NCBI GenBank assembly: GCA_965178125.1
Contig: OZ237744.1
Coordinates: 1,116,001 to 1,180,000, forward strand
Direction: 5' to 3'
Length of the DNA: 64,000 bases
DNA from: Bilabrum cf. latius
Taxonomy: Eukaryota; Bigyra: Bicosoecida; Bigyra; Bicosoecida
A program made the translations under genes and the position numbers. Positions 44,141 through 55,416 of this stretch are shown piece by piece (positions within the stretch are counted from its first letter, which is position 1; each line of letters begins with the position of its first letter). The notes under the pieces are model-generated. The model was not told the DNA's origin, ran no database searches, and was given only the letters and a program-made list of their open reading frames with translations.

Positions 44141-47100
44141 TTAATACTACAACGGGGCGTCTCCACCACTCGAATGGATGCCGCTCTCCGCCATCGCGGG
44201 CTTCACGTCGCCCGTCGCAACCGCAGGTGCGGGACTCGCCGGAGCGCCCTTGCGCGCCGCACGGGGGCCGGGATTGGCAGCCCCTATCGCTGCTATCCTC
44301 CTCCTCCGCTCCACCTCCCTGGTCTCCCACTGCCGCTGCAGCTGTGAGGCCAGAGGCAGGAGCGGGGTCTGCCTCCCAGGCCTCAGGTCGCCCCAGGGAA
44401 ACCCCTCGGGGTCCTCCGCCACCCGCCGCAGCATCGGGTCCGTGGGAGCCTGCGCACTCGTCACACATGATTGGCCTCCAGCAGGGAGTCCAGCACCGGG
44501 GGGGCTGATCTCCTGCACCCTGCCCCCGCTGTCCAGCAGGATCAGCCGCGGGAGCGTGGAGCCACCCTGCGGAACCTGCCCCGGCCCGGGCCCCGCGCGG
44601 CGCCGGGAGGCCCCCCTGAAAGCCTCCTGCATGTCGATCCCCAGGGCGGCGCACAGGTCCAGGGCCAGACGCGCGTCTGCGTACGGAACCATGGGCCACT
44701 CGGGGGGAACACCGTCCAGGAACTCCTCCGTGAGACGGCGCTCGGCGCTGACCCCGGCTGCGTGCACGTCCAGGGGCAGCACCAGCAGCCGGACTGTGGC
44801 GGGCGGCCGGGACAGTGGGGGCAACCTACTCCTGCGGCCCTTGTTCCCCGAGGCACCAGTTGCACTGCCTTGCGGTGCCCTCGTTGTCACCCTGGCGCCT
44901 CCAGACCCACCGAGCGCTCCCGTGGCTGCCCCTGCCCCCGCCCCCGCGTGCAGATGGGATGCCCCCACGATGGGGAGGGGCTCCAGGGGTCTCCTCGCGG
45001 GCCTCCGCTCTGTCCCCGCCCTGGGGACAGGCTCACCGTACTGCAGTAGTGCCTCCCTCCTCGCCCTCGCCTCCTCGTCCCAGTCCTTCTCCTCCTGCAC
45101 TCGCTTCGATGCCATGGTCAGACGAGAGTCCGCGTGCCGGAGGGAAGTGGCGCGGTCTGTCCCATGGGGGAGCGGCTGCCTACGGGTATCGAACCCGGGA
45201 CCGTGCGTGGAGATTCCTTGGACAAACGCCGCGCCCTCTGGGCTCCCCTTGGCGACAGCCTCCGCCTCCGCCTCGGCCTCGGGGCGTGAAACATCGGCCT
45301 CGAGTGGGGCGGCGCTGCTGCCGCTGCTGTGGCTCGCTGGGGACCGGTGTACCGCCCGTCTGGTGCTGGCGCCAACCGGATCGAAAGTACCGGCTGCTGC
45401 ATCGCCCGCATCGGGACCAGGGGGCCCGTCTCTACTGCGAGCGTACTGCGTTGCGCCGCCCGCTCTCGGGAAAGCGTCCAGGTCGTTGGGCATGGGAGCG
45501 GGGGGATCCACGGGAGGGCGGGTGAAGAATGCCCTAAGGAAGCGGGCTTGTTCCCTGGGGTCTCGCACCCGAGGGACTTCCTGTGCTTGTTCCCCAATGA
45601 CGTGGAGCAGCACCACTTCCTCGTCGTCCGCCTCTACTTCCTTGCCCCGCCCCTCCCCGGCATGCAGCCCGCCCGCACTCAGTCCAGCCTCCATGCCAAA
45701 CCCGCTCAGTCCCGCAGCGCGCACCCCATCAGCGCCTAGCCCCATCTGCAGCTGAGGCACGCTGAACTAAGGGGCCGCGTCGGTGAGCGGAGACAGCCTG
45801 CTGGCAGGGAAGCTGCTCCCCTGCTTCCAGCTGTCAGACCCAGGCCCCTACTTGCCGTGCACTGGATCGTCAGGCCCTTCATCCAAATCATCGCCTTTGC
45901 CATGGCCGTGCGGGCTAGTGGCGGTGCTGCCAGCCCCGTTGACCGGGCTACCATCCGTTGTCTGCAGCTCCCCAGTCCGGCCCATCCTCAGCTCTCCCGG
46001 AGAGCTGAGAGCCGCGCCCACACCACCCTTGCCAGCCGCCTAGCACCCTTTCTGCTCCGAGTCCCCGGGGCTCCTCGGCCTGTGCACCAGCGGCAAGCTC
46101 CCGTGCATGGCCTCCTCGCTCGGGTCGTCAAAGCCCTCCTCCCCGGCCGCCAGGATGGCCAGCTCGTAGGCGCGCCTGGACGGGAACTGCGGCCCGCCGT
46201 CCGAATCGAGCTCGGGCACGGCTGCCTGAAACGCCCTGCCCACCCTTGGCCTCTTGCGCGGGATCCTGTCCTCCGCCAGCGGCACCTCCGCCAGCAAGCC
46301 CTCCTCAAGCCGGCGCAGCTCGCCCCCGTGGATGGCAGCCGGCATGCGAGGCAAAGGGCCGCCCGCCACGCCCGTCACGCTCCCCGTGGCGGTGGAGGCC
46401 ACGCCGCGAGGCAGCCGGTGCAGCTGCAGCTGGGGCCCCGAGTGCGAGGCAGTGGGCCTGCCCTCCGCGAGAGACACGTCCAGGCGGTCATCCGCGGCAT
46501 AGCCCCGGCCGTCAAACCTGCCAGTGGCGGACAGCGACAGGGAGCCGATCTCCCGCCGCACCTCGCCAGGGGCCGACTCCTACGCGCGGCCTTCGAGGAG
46601 ACCCGAGAGACTCTTTGAGTCATCGGGACCGGCATCATCGGCAACCTATGCGCCCTCAGTGCCAGCAGCATGCCCCGCGGCTGCCTCCCGCACCGAATCG
46701 GTCGGTCCAGCAGGCTGCTCTGCTGCACTAGTGCCTCCATCCCCACCGCTGGCACTGGCCCTAGCCTGTTCTCCGCTCGGCAACACCCCCGTGTCGAACG
46801 CGGTGCCTGCCTTGCAGGGCACGCCATCGGTGGCTGCTGCCGCCGCCTGCAGCCGCCTTTGGTCGAGCCTTGCGCGGCTCTCGGCTGCCGCTCGCAGCGC
46901 CTCATCCGGCGTCCTCTCCGCCATCTGGGACCGCAGCTGCGCTGAGAACATCCGAAGCATCTCCCGCAGGTGCCTAGTTTCCTTGCCCCGTATGCGGAGG
47001 TCCCCATACATGGCTCTGTCCTCATCTGAGATCGGCACCAGGCCAGCAGACGGGGGGGCGTGCGCTCCACCGGCGGGGTCGGCGCTGGACCCGCTGCCCA

Positions 47101-49377
47101 ATCCCGGCCCATCCGAGCCCCAGCCACCCCCCGACTCGCTCCTCTGCTCACCAACCCACGACTGCTCTGCGTCGTACTCCCAACCCTGATCCGCTTCCCC
47201 GGCATCGGCCTCCAGCTTTCCCTCAGCCTGCCACGCGGGCACATCCTTGCCGCCCATCGCAGCAGCCCGCCCCACGGCCCCCGACGACATGAGCCCCCTC
47301 CGTCCCATCGAGCTGCCCAGCTTCCCGCGGATGCTCCCAGTCGCACCGTCGGACCCGGAATCAGAACCATCGGCACCCAGGAGCGCCGCGCGGGCCTCTG
47401 CAGCGTACACCAGCGAGGAGCGACGCTTCCGCCTCCTCCCCCTACCCATTCTGTGATTCCCTGACGCCGCTGAGCCCCCGTTGGCCCCGATAGTACCCCG
47501 GACCGAGCGCCCGTCAAGGGAAGTGACCCCACCATGGGGACCCCCCTCCTGGGTCTGACCCAGCGCCGAATGCGGTGGTGTCGGGGGCCTGTCCGCCACC
47601 CTCTCGCCCTCCAGGCTGTAGCCTTCCTGTCCATGGGGAACATCGGCAACTGCGTCGGACTCGGGGTGTTCCAAGCTCGACCCAGGGCTGTAGTGCGCGC
47701 GTGCATGGGCCTGGGATTGTTCCTAGAGGGCCCTTGCCTCTGCTGTCTCGAGGGGATCCACGGAGCCTGATCCCAGCGAGCCCAAGCTCCCGCGCTGCAT
47801 GCCAGTTGGCACCCTCGCGTGCCCATCGCCCCGTCCTTGACCAACCCACGGCCCACCAGCAGCAGCACCAGACGAAGCGCCCAGGTCGGTGTCCACTGAG
47901 GGCTCCAGGAGCGTGCTGCCGCCCAGCAGGAGAGCGCCATGGGCACTGGTGGCATGAAGCGGTTTTCCCGGAGCACCTGCTTGGGCTGAAATCGACCCCC
48001 CGGGGGACCGGGGAGGCTCTGGGTGCGCGAGGGGCAATCCCCCCCGAACCGTGTGATAGCTGTCCCATGCACCGGCCTCGGTGGATGGCTGCAGCGCAGC
48101 ACGAGCCGACGACGGCGGGATCAGCCGGCCCTACTGCTCCTCCTCAAGGTGATCTTCTTCGTCCTGCTCACGCTGCTTCTAGTCGACGTCCACGCGCAAC
48201 TCGATGCTGCCACCGGCACCCCGCGGGGTCAAGCTGTCCTGCCCGAGGTCCATGCTCCTGATAGACGCACCCCGCCCGTGACCAAGAGCAGCAGACTAGA
48301 TCTAGATCTAGCCGCCCGGCAGCGATCCCTCTCCCCCCGAAAAAACTCCTTCTCCCGAACCGCCTGTCCCCACTGTAGCCATCGAGGCCCCGCCCGCGGC
48401 AAGCAGCATCCCGAGGCTGCCCCCGCCCTCGCTGCCCAGCGGCAGCACCGCCTACCCGCCCGGCCCCACACCCATAGCGCCCGGCCCGCGGGCAAACGCC
48501 TCCCGCGCGGCTCGCCTGGACCTCCGGATCGCGGCCTTGGCATGGGCTGCGTTCCTCTCCGCGAGGATCCGGAGCCAGCGCTGCAGGTACCACCTCGAGT
48601 CTAGGCAGGCGGGCAGGCGGGCGGTGGCCGTCGTGGTGCAATAGATGGCGACGTACTGCGCGCCTCTGAAGAAGGCTCGCGGGTCGATGGGACCTCGCTT
48701 CGTGGAGAGATACTTCGGCCTCCACACTGCCAGGCGCACGGCATCCGTGAGCATGTATGGGAAGCGCAGGCCCTGCGGGTCCGAGGCGATCTCCTCGATC
48801 CCGCGGCGGCACACCACGGCGCCGTTTGGGGCCAGCACCACAGCCCCGTAATGAGGATTCACCTGCTCATGGAAATAAAAGGTACAGTGCGATGCTTTTG
48901 GCACTTGAAATTGAATAGCCGCGTCAAAGCGTGTTCCAGGATTCCTACGAGGCGACTCACACCAAACGTCTCGGCCAGCCGAGCCGGCACCGCAGAGCCC
49001 AGGGCCGTGCTCGGCCAGGACATCTTTCGCCTCCACTCGGCATACATGCCTGCCTCAGTCTTAGGATCGTTTGCCGACAGCCACACTACTTGCAACGCCA
49101 GCCGCCTCGCGTTCATTGCATGCCACTCGACCATGTGCTGGGTCATTTGCTGCTGCTCCCCAAGCCTACGCCGAGCATGATCGTTCCAGTACAACACTAC
49201 CCATCTACCGAGCAGCGCATCGCTGTCTGGGGAGCACAACGAACCGTCTGGCCACTCCAGGTTTTCCCGAAACAGATTGAACAGCTGCCGTCTTTGGTGC
49301 AGTTGCTGAGGTGTCATTTGGTGGCCATATCCGTGTTCTGCCGCCCCAACGGACCGATTGGTGTACTGTGATAACAT
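44141..49377 (-). CDS. Giant protein with two nucleoredoxin-like thioredoxin folds, thirteen in-frame UAG
   Basis: Exon 1 is 48961-49377 and exon 2 is 44141-48862; the 98-base intron starts GTGAGT and ends GAGCAG. The product has 1712 residues. Domain 1 (residues ~45-200): LLGRWVVLYWNDH, ALQVVWLSANDPKTEAGMYAEW, RLAETFG spliced to VNPHYGAVVLAPNGAVVCRRG, then SDPQGLRFPY; this is the order of nucleoredoxin/tryparedoxin folds, but the WCxxC redox motif is missing. Domain 2 (~1490-1625): TVRLLVLPLDVHAAG, MVPYADARLALDLCAALGID, LPRLILLDSGGRVQEI, EDPEGFPWGDL, also without CxxC. The ~1250 residues between are Gly/Ser/acidic and hold most of the UAG codons. TAG at 48452, 48308, 48302, 48296, 48179, 48131, 47723, 46646, 46580, 46040, 45848, 45767 and 44147. 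It ends in TAA. A non-catalytic scaffold is inferred. Confidence 0.75.
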
Positions 49378-49612
49378 GTGGGGTCGTTAAACTAATGCTG
49401 ATGGCCAGCTGCAACAGCAGCGGCCGTCAATCTGTGCACGTCGAACGGATCCAGCCCTTGTGGGTGTGATGACTGCCCCGGGGCCCACCCAAGTGCGCAG
49501 TGCAGTGCGCGTGCGGGAACGCTGGCGGGAACGGTGCCTCGCTGGCCAGCGACGCCGATCACGCTCCCGCCCTCTGTACTGCTCCACCTTGCCATGTTCT
49601 GTTCTGCTCTGT

Positions 49613-51022
49613 TCATATTCGCTTGGTCCGCCCGGCCCCCTTCACTACACTGTCCCTGATGTCAGCGTCCCTCCTCTCCTTGAGGGTGGACCTCTCCGCC
49701 GCCTCCTCCTCGTCCTCCCTCCCCTGCTCATGCAGCTCTCGCTCAGACATGACCGCATCCGCCCCCGCGGCCGCCTCCCTCTGCCGGGCCTCCCTCTCCA
49801 TCGCCTCTGCCCTCTCCTTGTCACCCAGCTCGGCGAGGGTCATGGTGGGCAGCTGGTGGCTGTATCCAAACACGCCAGCCCGCACCTTCTGCTTGTCCAC
49901 CTCAAAACCAGGGCCCACACGCATCATCGCCACGCCCGGCCTGTCGGGACGCACCGAGGGGTCGTCGGGCGCCGGGCCCCGCCTTGCCCCGAACGGCGCG
50001 CCGGGCCCAGCCGCTCCCCTACCGCGCGCCCCATACCCCGCCCCTGCCCCCGCCCCCGCCCCCGCCGCGGGCCCGGGTGCACCCCTGGAGGCCATCATGC
50101 TGAGGAACAAGACCTGTTCCTGCAGGCTCACCAGGTCATCCACCGCCTGCCGACTGGCCACCTGCAGCATCAGCATCGCCCGCTCCCTTCTCTGCTCCTC
50201 GTCCACGGCCCCGAGCGCGCTCCCCACCCCGTCCGCGCCGCCCTCCCTGGCACCCGCTCGCCGGATGCGCTGCTCTTCCGCCGCCAGAGCACGCAAACGG
50301 GCTTTGTCGGCCGCGTCAGCCTTTACGCGCCGGATCTTTTCCTCTCGCTCCGAGCTGCCGTCCATGCCGCCGGACCTCCCGGCTGACAGCGCGGCGGGCA
50401 TCCGCGCTCGCTCGCGGCCCGCCGATTTCTCCCCTGCGGCGCTAGCGTCCGGGTCTGCACCCTCCGGTGAGGCCGTTGACCGCTTGGAGACAACAATGGC
50501 TTCGTATCGTCTCAAGTCAAAGGGTGACAACAAGCCTGCGGGCTTTGCAACTTCGTCCACGAAGGCCAAGAACGCCTCCGACGCCTGCTCCACACTCTTG
50601 GCCTGCTCCAGCATAGGCGAGCCTGTCCCCGTAACACGGCGTTTTTGCAACACCCTACCGACCCAGTATAGGCCCAGCAGAGATGCCAAGTCCCCTGTCG
50701 CGATGTCGTCCAGGGTTTCGTCCGATTTTCGAGACAGGAATCCAGCCTTTCTGGAAATCGATGCCAAGGCCTTCAATTTCGCTACACAGGCGTCGATTCG
50801 CGCATTCTGTTCGACAGGGTCTAGATTTTCGTACTTGTCATCGTCAATTAGCATCGCTTCGGTCACGGGGTCTGCGTCGGCATCCTGTGCAACTGCTTTG
50901 GCGCTGGGTGCGCCCGAAGACGCACGGGACCCGCTGGCACCACTGGCGCTCGAAGCCCCGGGCCGCCGCATCTGCACAGCAGCTGCCTCTGCAAGCAATT
51001 CTTCGTCCATGTCGGACGCCAT
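49613..51022 (-). CDS. IGBP1: IGBP1/TAP42-like PP2A regulatory protein alpha4
   Basis: A 469-residue protein, ATG 51022 to TGA. The TAP42 helical repeat region is visible: LIDDDKYENLDPVEQNARIDACVAKL, then SRKSDETLDDIATGDLASLLGLYWVG (matching the LEDIxTxDLKYL block), and ASEAFLAFVDEVAK. The C-terminal signature is FGYSHQLPTMTLAELGDKERAEAM, equivalent to the family's LPTMTIDEY segment. Alpha4/TAP42 binds free catalytic subunits of PP2A, PP4 and PP6 and links them to TOR signalling. Lineage features are Gly/Ala-rich inserts. No in-frame TAG. It is divergent from the ADF-H gene, with only 130 bases between starts. Confidence 0.87.
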   Translation of the reverse strand: MASDMDEELLAEAAAVQMRRPGASSASGASGSRASSGAPSAKAVAQDADADPVTEAMLIDDDKYENLDPVEQNARIDACVAKLKALASISRKAGFLSRKSDETLDDIATGDLASLLGLYWVGRVLQKRRVTGTGSPMLEQAKSVEQASEAFLAFVDEVAKPAGLLSPFDLRRYEAIVVSKRSTASPEGADPDASAAGEKSAGRERARMPAALSAGRSGGMDGSSEREEKIRRVKADAADKARLRALAAEEQRIRRAGAREGGADGVGSALGAVDEEQRRERAMLMLQVASRQAVDDLVSLQEQVLFLSMMASRGAPGPAAGAGAGAGAGYGARGRGAAGPGAPFGARRGPAPDDPSVRPDRPGVAMMRVGPGFEVDKQKVRAGVFGYSHQLPTMTLAELGDKERAEAMEREARQREAAAGADAVMSERELHEQGREDEEEAAERSTLKERRDADIRDSVVKGAGRTKRI

Positions 51023-51152
51023 CAGGATCGAATGCCACAATCAGCGGCAACCAATTTTGCGCGGTGTGACGACCATTGATCCGGGACCGGCACAACGATC
51101 ACTATTGGTTGCAACGTTGCAGGGCGATCGTCAATTCAAAGATAAGATTATC
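51023..51152. promoter_or_regulatory. 130-base divergent promoter, IGBP1 / ADF-H gene
   Basis: Both start codons flank this AT-richer segment, which must hold both 5' UTRs and promoters. No motif is recognised. Confidence 0.4.
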
Positions 51153-52679
51153 ATGGAGCAGATCAAGGCGTCCATAGCAGCGCTGCAAGAGTCGGCGCGT
51201 ATTTTAGAGGCAATCGCCGGACACGACTTGATCACACTCGTTGAGCATACAGAGTTTGGCAGCGAAATGCTGAGTCAGTCCTAGGCAATCAAAGCGAAGA
51301 CTATAGAGTTTTAGGCTGTGGTAGAAGCATCTGCTGCCGCTAAATCGCTGGAATCCGCCGTCCCACCAGAGTTGCCATCAAAAGGAGCAGCAGCCGCCGC
51401 ACCAGCCCCGGAGCCGGCCGCTGCACCAGCACCGGAGTCGGCCGCTGCACCAGCACCGGAGCCGGCCGCTGCACCAGCACCGGAGCCGGCCGCTGCACCA
51501 GCCCCGGAGCCGGCCGCTGCACCAGCCCCGGAGCCCGCCGCTGCACCAGCACCGGAGCCGGCCGCTGCACCAGCCCCGGAGCCGGCCGCTGCACCAGCCC
51601 CGGAGCCGGCCGCTGCACCAGCCCCGGAGCCCGCCGCTGCACCAGCCCCGGAGCCCGCCGCTGCACCAGCACCAGAGCCGGCACCAGCAGCCGGCAAGAA
51701 GGCCGGACATGGCTGGGACGCCACATCCGATGAGGCGTACGACAGGCTTGGGTACGGCCAGTACCACGCGGGCAAGAAGAAGACCAAGCCAGGTGCGAGC
51801 AGCGAGCTGATAGGGGTGGCCATGCGCATCGCGCACAACGTGGAGGGGCTGGGCAGCGCGGGAGACAGGGACGTGGCGGCAAAGGGGGGCAGCGAGGGCC
51901 GGGGGGCGGGCGGCAACGGCGACGACTCGAGCGAGGGGGGCTGGGGGGAAGACTCGGACGATGAGGGGGCCGCGAGGGTGGGCGCGCGAGGGGCGGCCAT
52001 GCCTGCTTTCCAGAGGCGCCGGCCCAAGGCAGACACGGGTGGCGTGCCGGCAGAGGAGCATGTGCCCAAGTTCATCCGAGAGAAGAAGGAGAAAGAGGCG
52101 CAGGCGGGGGCGAGGGAGGGGGGCAAAGGAGGAGGGGATTCCACGGCTGCAGCGGCCCCTGCCCCCGCCCCTGCCCCCACCACGGGGGCATCCCCCGCCA
52201 GCAGCGGGGGCGGCCCCGCCGCCTCGGGCATCTCCCCTACGATCACTCTATCGTCCAAGGCCAGCGCGGCCTTTTAGTCGGTGCGTCAGAGGAAGCGGTC
52301 CTGGGCCCTGTTGAAGCCCGACTCCAAGTCCATGTCCGTCAAGCAGGGCAAGCTGGGCAAACTGACCGAGGACGCGACCCCCGAGCAGTTCCTCAAGCAG
52401 CTCCCCTTCATGCAGTGCAGGTACGCCGTCTACGACTGGAGGAGGACCATGCCGGACGGGCGGAGGAACGAGACCATGTACCTCATCGCCTGGGCGCCCC
52501 CCGCCGCCAATTCCGCGGACAAGACGTTCATGGCCTCGCAGACCACGGTGGTGGAGCGCATGTTCGAGGGGGTGGTGACAGTGCAGGCCAGCTCCGCGCT
52601 GGACGTGCGCAAGGCGCTCGGCATCGGGGCTGCACCCGCCGCGGCTGATTCCGACTCGGACAGCGACTTCAGCGACTGA
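51153..52679 (+). CDS. Actin-depolymerising (ADF/cofilin-homology) protein with Pro-Ala repeat domain, three in-frame UAG
   Basis: A 508-residue protein, ATG 51153 to TGA. The N-terminal ~60 residues form helices (MEQIKASIAALQESARILEAI). Residues ~83-178 are eight-residue Pro-Ala-Glu repeats. A conserved-looking block follows (GHGWDATSDEAYDRLGYGQYHAGKKK). The C-terminal ~140 residues are an ADF-H domain: SSKASAAF-UAG-SVRQRKRSWALLK (first helix and strand), TPEQFLKQLPFMQCRYAVYDW, RRNETMYLIAWAPP, KTFMASQTTVVERMFEGVVTVQAS (the actin-binding long helix). Cofilins often have Asn, Gln or Glu at the UAG position. TAG at 51282, 51312 and 52275. By the standard code the actin-binding domain would be detached from the rest. 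Cytoplasmic actin regulation is inferred; an acidic SDSDSDFSD tail ends it. Confidence 0.85.
51399..51684 (+). repeat. About twelve 24-base tandem repeats
   Basis: Units of the type GCACCAGCCCCGGAGCCGGC plus CGCT, encoding AlaProAlaProGluProAlaAla. Copies differ by a few synonymous or Pro/Ser changes, suggesting ongoing expansion. Confidence 0.92.
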
Positions 52680-52938
52680 GAGGAGGGGGATTCGGCAGCA
52701 GCCCCGGCAGGCGGTCGCACGTTGAGCCAGGGAATGGCACTGCGTCGCATCGCTGGCACGTGATGCCGCTGTAGTTGTCTAGCACTCGTCACACAGCCCT
52801 CTTCCACTGTGGTAGATCTAGGTGCCTGGCTGAGTGGATCTGTCGGGTCGCACGGATGCATGCATGTTTATTTTATTTATTTCCCATATATTTTCACAAT
52901 TCTCCGTTTTCGAAATGGTGCGCGGTCTAGCTGTCGCT

Positions 52939-55269
52939 TCACGCGCTCTTTGACCTCCACCGACTCGGCAGCATCGCGTCGACGACTGTCTTGGTGAGCC
53001 TTCCCACGGTGCCTGGGGCAGTCTCCCTGGCCCGAAGCAGCACTGCCAGCGACACCCCGAACACCGTCACCCACAGGCCCGGCATGCTGCGGGCAACTTT
53101 GTGATCGAACATGATGTCGCGCAGCACCTCGATGGCCCGGGGAACAGTGTACAGCAGCAGCTCGGCCCGCCGCTCCGCGCCCTCCATCCAGGTGGTCAAA
53201 CTGGCGAGCCCTCCCGCTACCCCGTACACCGCCTTGTGGTCCCAGGGAACAAGCCGCCGCTGCAGGTCGATGAGCGCCATGTAGGACGCCACGAACGTGG
53301 CGATGTACACGGTCGACTGCAGCGCCGCGCGGGCAGCCTTCCCGAGGCTGCCCCAGGGGTCTGCCAGCGCGCGGCGGAGGCGGAAGGCTAGCGGAACCAG
53401 GGACAGCGTGGCGTACACGGGCCCCGCCTGTCGGAACGCCTTGATCCAGGTGGCCACGGCCTGTGCCGTTGGGTCGGCCTCGTGGGGGTGGAGGACGCTG
53501 GCTGGGATGCGGCGAGGGCGGGTGGTGGCCATCGGGTACGGGCCACGAGGCCACTTCTGTTCTCCCAGCACCCCGCCCTGACCCCGGGCTCTGACAATGC
53601 CCCCGTCCCTGTCCCTGTCCCTGTCCCTGTTCTTGTTCCCTGCGGCCCTGGCCAGCCTCTCCCGGATGGCCCTGGCGATGTGGGCGTGCCCGCTCCTGGG
53701 AGGCCCGTCCCAGCGACACCCGTCCAGCACGGTGCCCCAGAGGTGCCTGGCCCACCGCACCCACGTCCAGTGGCGGGAGCCCGGGGGCCCCTCGCTCGTC
53801 CTGGTGACCCGCTGCGGCCCGCACTACACGTCAGGGAATCTCGGCTCCGCCTCCCTCACGTACTCGTTGAGGGCGTGAGGGTCGATGTCCAGGCCCCTCG
53901 TGTGCCGCGCGATGGCCTCCATGGGCGCCCTGTCAATGGGCTGCACCTGCATCATGAACCGGCGGAGACCGCCCTGCAGGGCGCCGGGCCGCAGCACGAA
54001 CGCGTGCATGATGAGGGACGTGGACGCAGCCAGCAGCAGCGTCTCACCGGTGGACTCGATCCAGTGAGGCGGGCGCGCCCCTCCCTTTCCCCGTCCTCCT
54101 CGCGCTGACACTGCGGCTGCCCTGCCTGTCCCCCCAGCACTGCCTGTTCCCCCAGCAATGCCTGTTCCCCCAGCAATGCCGCCTGCATCTGTGCTGCTCG
54201 TGCTGAGGCCACTCCCGCCATCATCCTTGCTTCTAGCCTCACCGCCCTATAGCATTTCTTTCCCGCCCTCAGCTCCACTATGCTCTGGTTTAACGCCAGT
54301 GCCCCCAGTGTTGCTGCCGGCAGCCACTTGGACCTCCCCCCCACAGCCCTCCAACGGCTTCACGCCGATGCCTCGCAGCCAACCGGCCTCCCTTGCCATG
54401 CGCCAGCCCGTCTGCGCCGCCCTGGCCCCCGCGTACAGAGCGAACGTTCGCCGAGTGTCCCTGTCCAGGACCAGGAGTGGCAGTGCAGAGAGGACAGCGG
54501 CAGCTGCATCTGCCGCGGCCAGGGCAGTAGCGGCGCCCACCTCACTGGCAGGCTCAGTCTCGTTGCTGATGCCAGTGAGGGTGCCTGGGGAAGTATGGGT
54601 AGGAAGAGGCACAGGGGTATCGACGCTCGGTGAGTGACGGTCTTCCTCGCCGCGAGGATGCGCCCCCGCGCCACCGGATGCAGGGGCCGTGCTGCTGCTG
54701 CGCCGGGCGGGCGAGGCCGGCCTCGGGGGCGTGATGATTCCCGACTGGCTGCCCGAGGACCTGGCGGGGAACGATGATTCTGGCAATACAACGGGCGACA
54801 TGGGGATGGCTGGTGCGACGGTCCCCTCCTCCAGCGGGAGGGACTCGGCAGTGGCCAGCGATCCGTCCGAGTCCACGTGCGTGCACCCGCGGGCCCCGAC
54901 GGGCATCTCCTCGGCTGCCTCGGTCTGCTGCGGAGGAGGAAGCGAGCTTGTTGCGTACAGGCGGTTCACTACGAACCTTAGAAATCCTCTTAAAAAGTCG
55001 TACAAGCCGGTACACCCGGCAACGAAAAGGGCGAGCTTGACCGCAGCTACTCTGTATGACAGCCCCTCCTTCTCGGACACAAGCGCCCTTAGCGATAGGA
55101 GTTTAGCAGGTCGTGATCGCAGCAGTCGAATTGCATGCAGCAACAGGCCGATGCCGGCCCGAACATTGAACACGAACAGGAATCTATCTGCGAAGGTCCT
55201 AGATCCTCGCACCAGCTCCCGCCAGAGGGCGACGTACACGTTTCGCCGCGAATGTCGCTAGTTGTTCAT
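52939..55269 (-). CDS. TMEM135-like multi-pass membrane protein (three in-frame UAG)
   Basis: A 776-residue protein, ATG 55267-55269 to TGA. TAG at 55258 (MNN-UAG-RHSRR), 54247 and 53824. Hydrophobic segments include LALFVAGCTGLYDFLRGFL, TLLLAASTSLIMHAFVL, TVYIATFVASYMALI and VYGVAGGLASLTTWMEGAERRAELLLYTVPRAIE. The last, with its Gly-x-x-Ser/Leu then RRAELxLYxxPRA pattern, is the hallmark block of TMEM135/peroxisomal PMP-like proteins. A ~200-residue Ser/Pro/Gly-rich loop lies in the middle and carries an 18-base minisatellite. A peroxisomal or mitochondrial membrane location is inferred from the family, where it affects lipid handling and organelle dynamics. The family call is moderate. Confidence 0.65.
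54125..54178 (-). repeat. Three 18-base tandem repeats
   Basis: Units at 54125, 54143 and 54161, encoding Gly-Ile/Ser-Ala-Gly-Gly-Thr in the disordered loop of the TMEM135-like protein. Confidence 0.8.
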
Positions 55270-55416
55270 GATTTTTGAATACCTTGGCAAGAAATTTTGG
55301 TCAGGATTGTCTGGGGCGCCCTGATCCGGTGCATTCGAAAAAATAGGTTACAACCGGTGGCGCCGAGCAGGATCGCGCCATGCAGGAACGCACTTTTTAT
55401 CCGTCGACGAGAGGAT
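55270..55416. promoter_or_regulatory. Divergent promoter region, TMEM135-like / USP5
   Basis: 147 AT-richer bases between divergent starts. No element is assigned. Confidence 0.35.

Noticed and set aside
45180-45210. tRNA T-arm-like sequence on the minus strand (GGGTTCGATACCCG)
   Set aside because: It lies inside the nucleoredoxin-like coding frame, has only a four-base stem, and no acceptor or anticodon arm is found at the right spacing.
49500-51284. 594-codon plus-strand frame opposite IGBP1
   Set aside because: Antisense shadow of the GC-rich IGBP1 gene; its end merely coincides with the true ADF-H start region.
52877-53824. 315-residue minus-strand frame overlapping the TMEM135-like gene
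   Set aside because: Shadow frame: Arg/Gly/Pro-rich without membrane segments, while the overlapping frame gives conserved transmembrane blocks.
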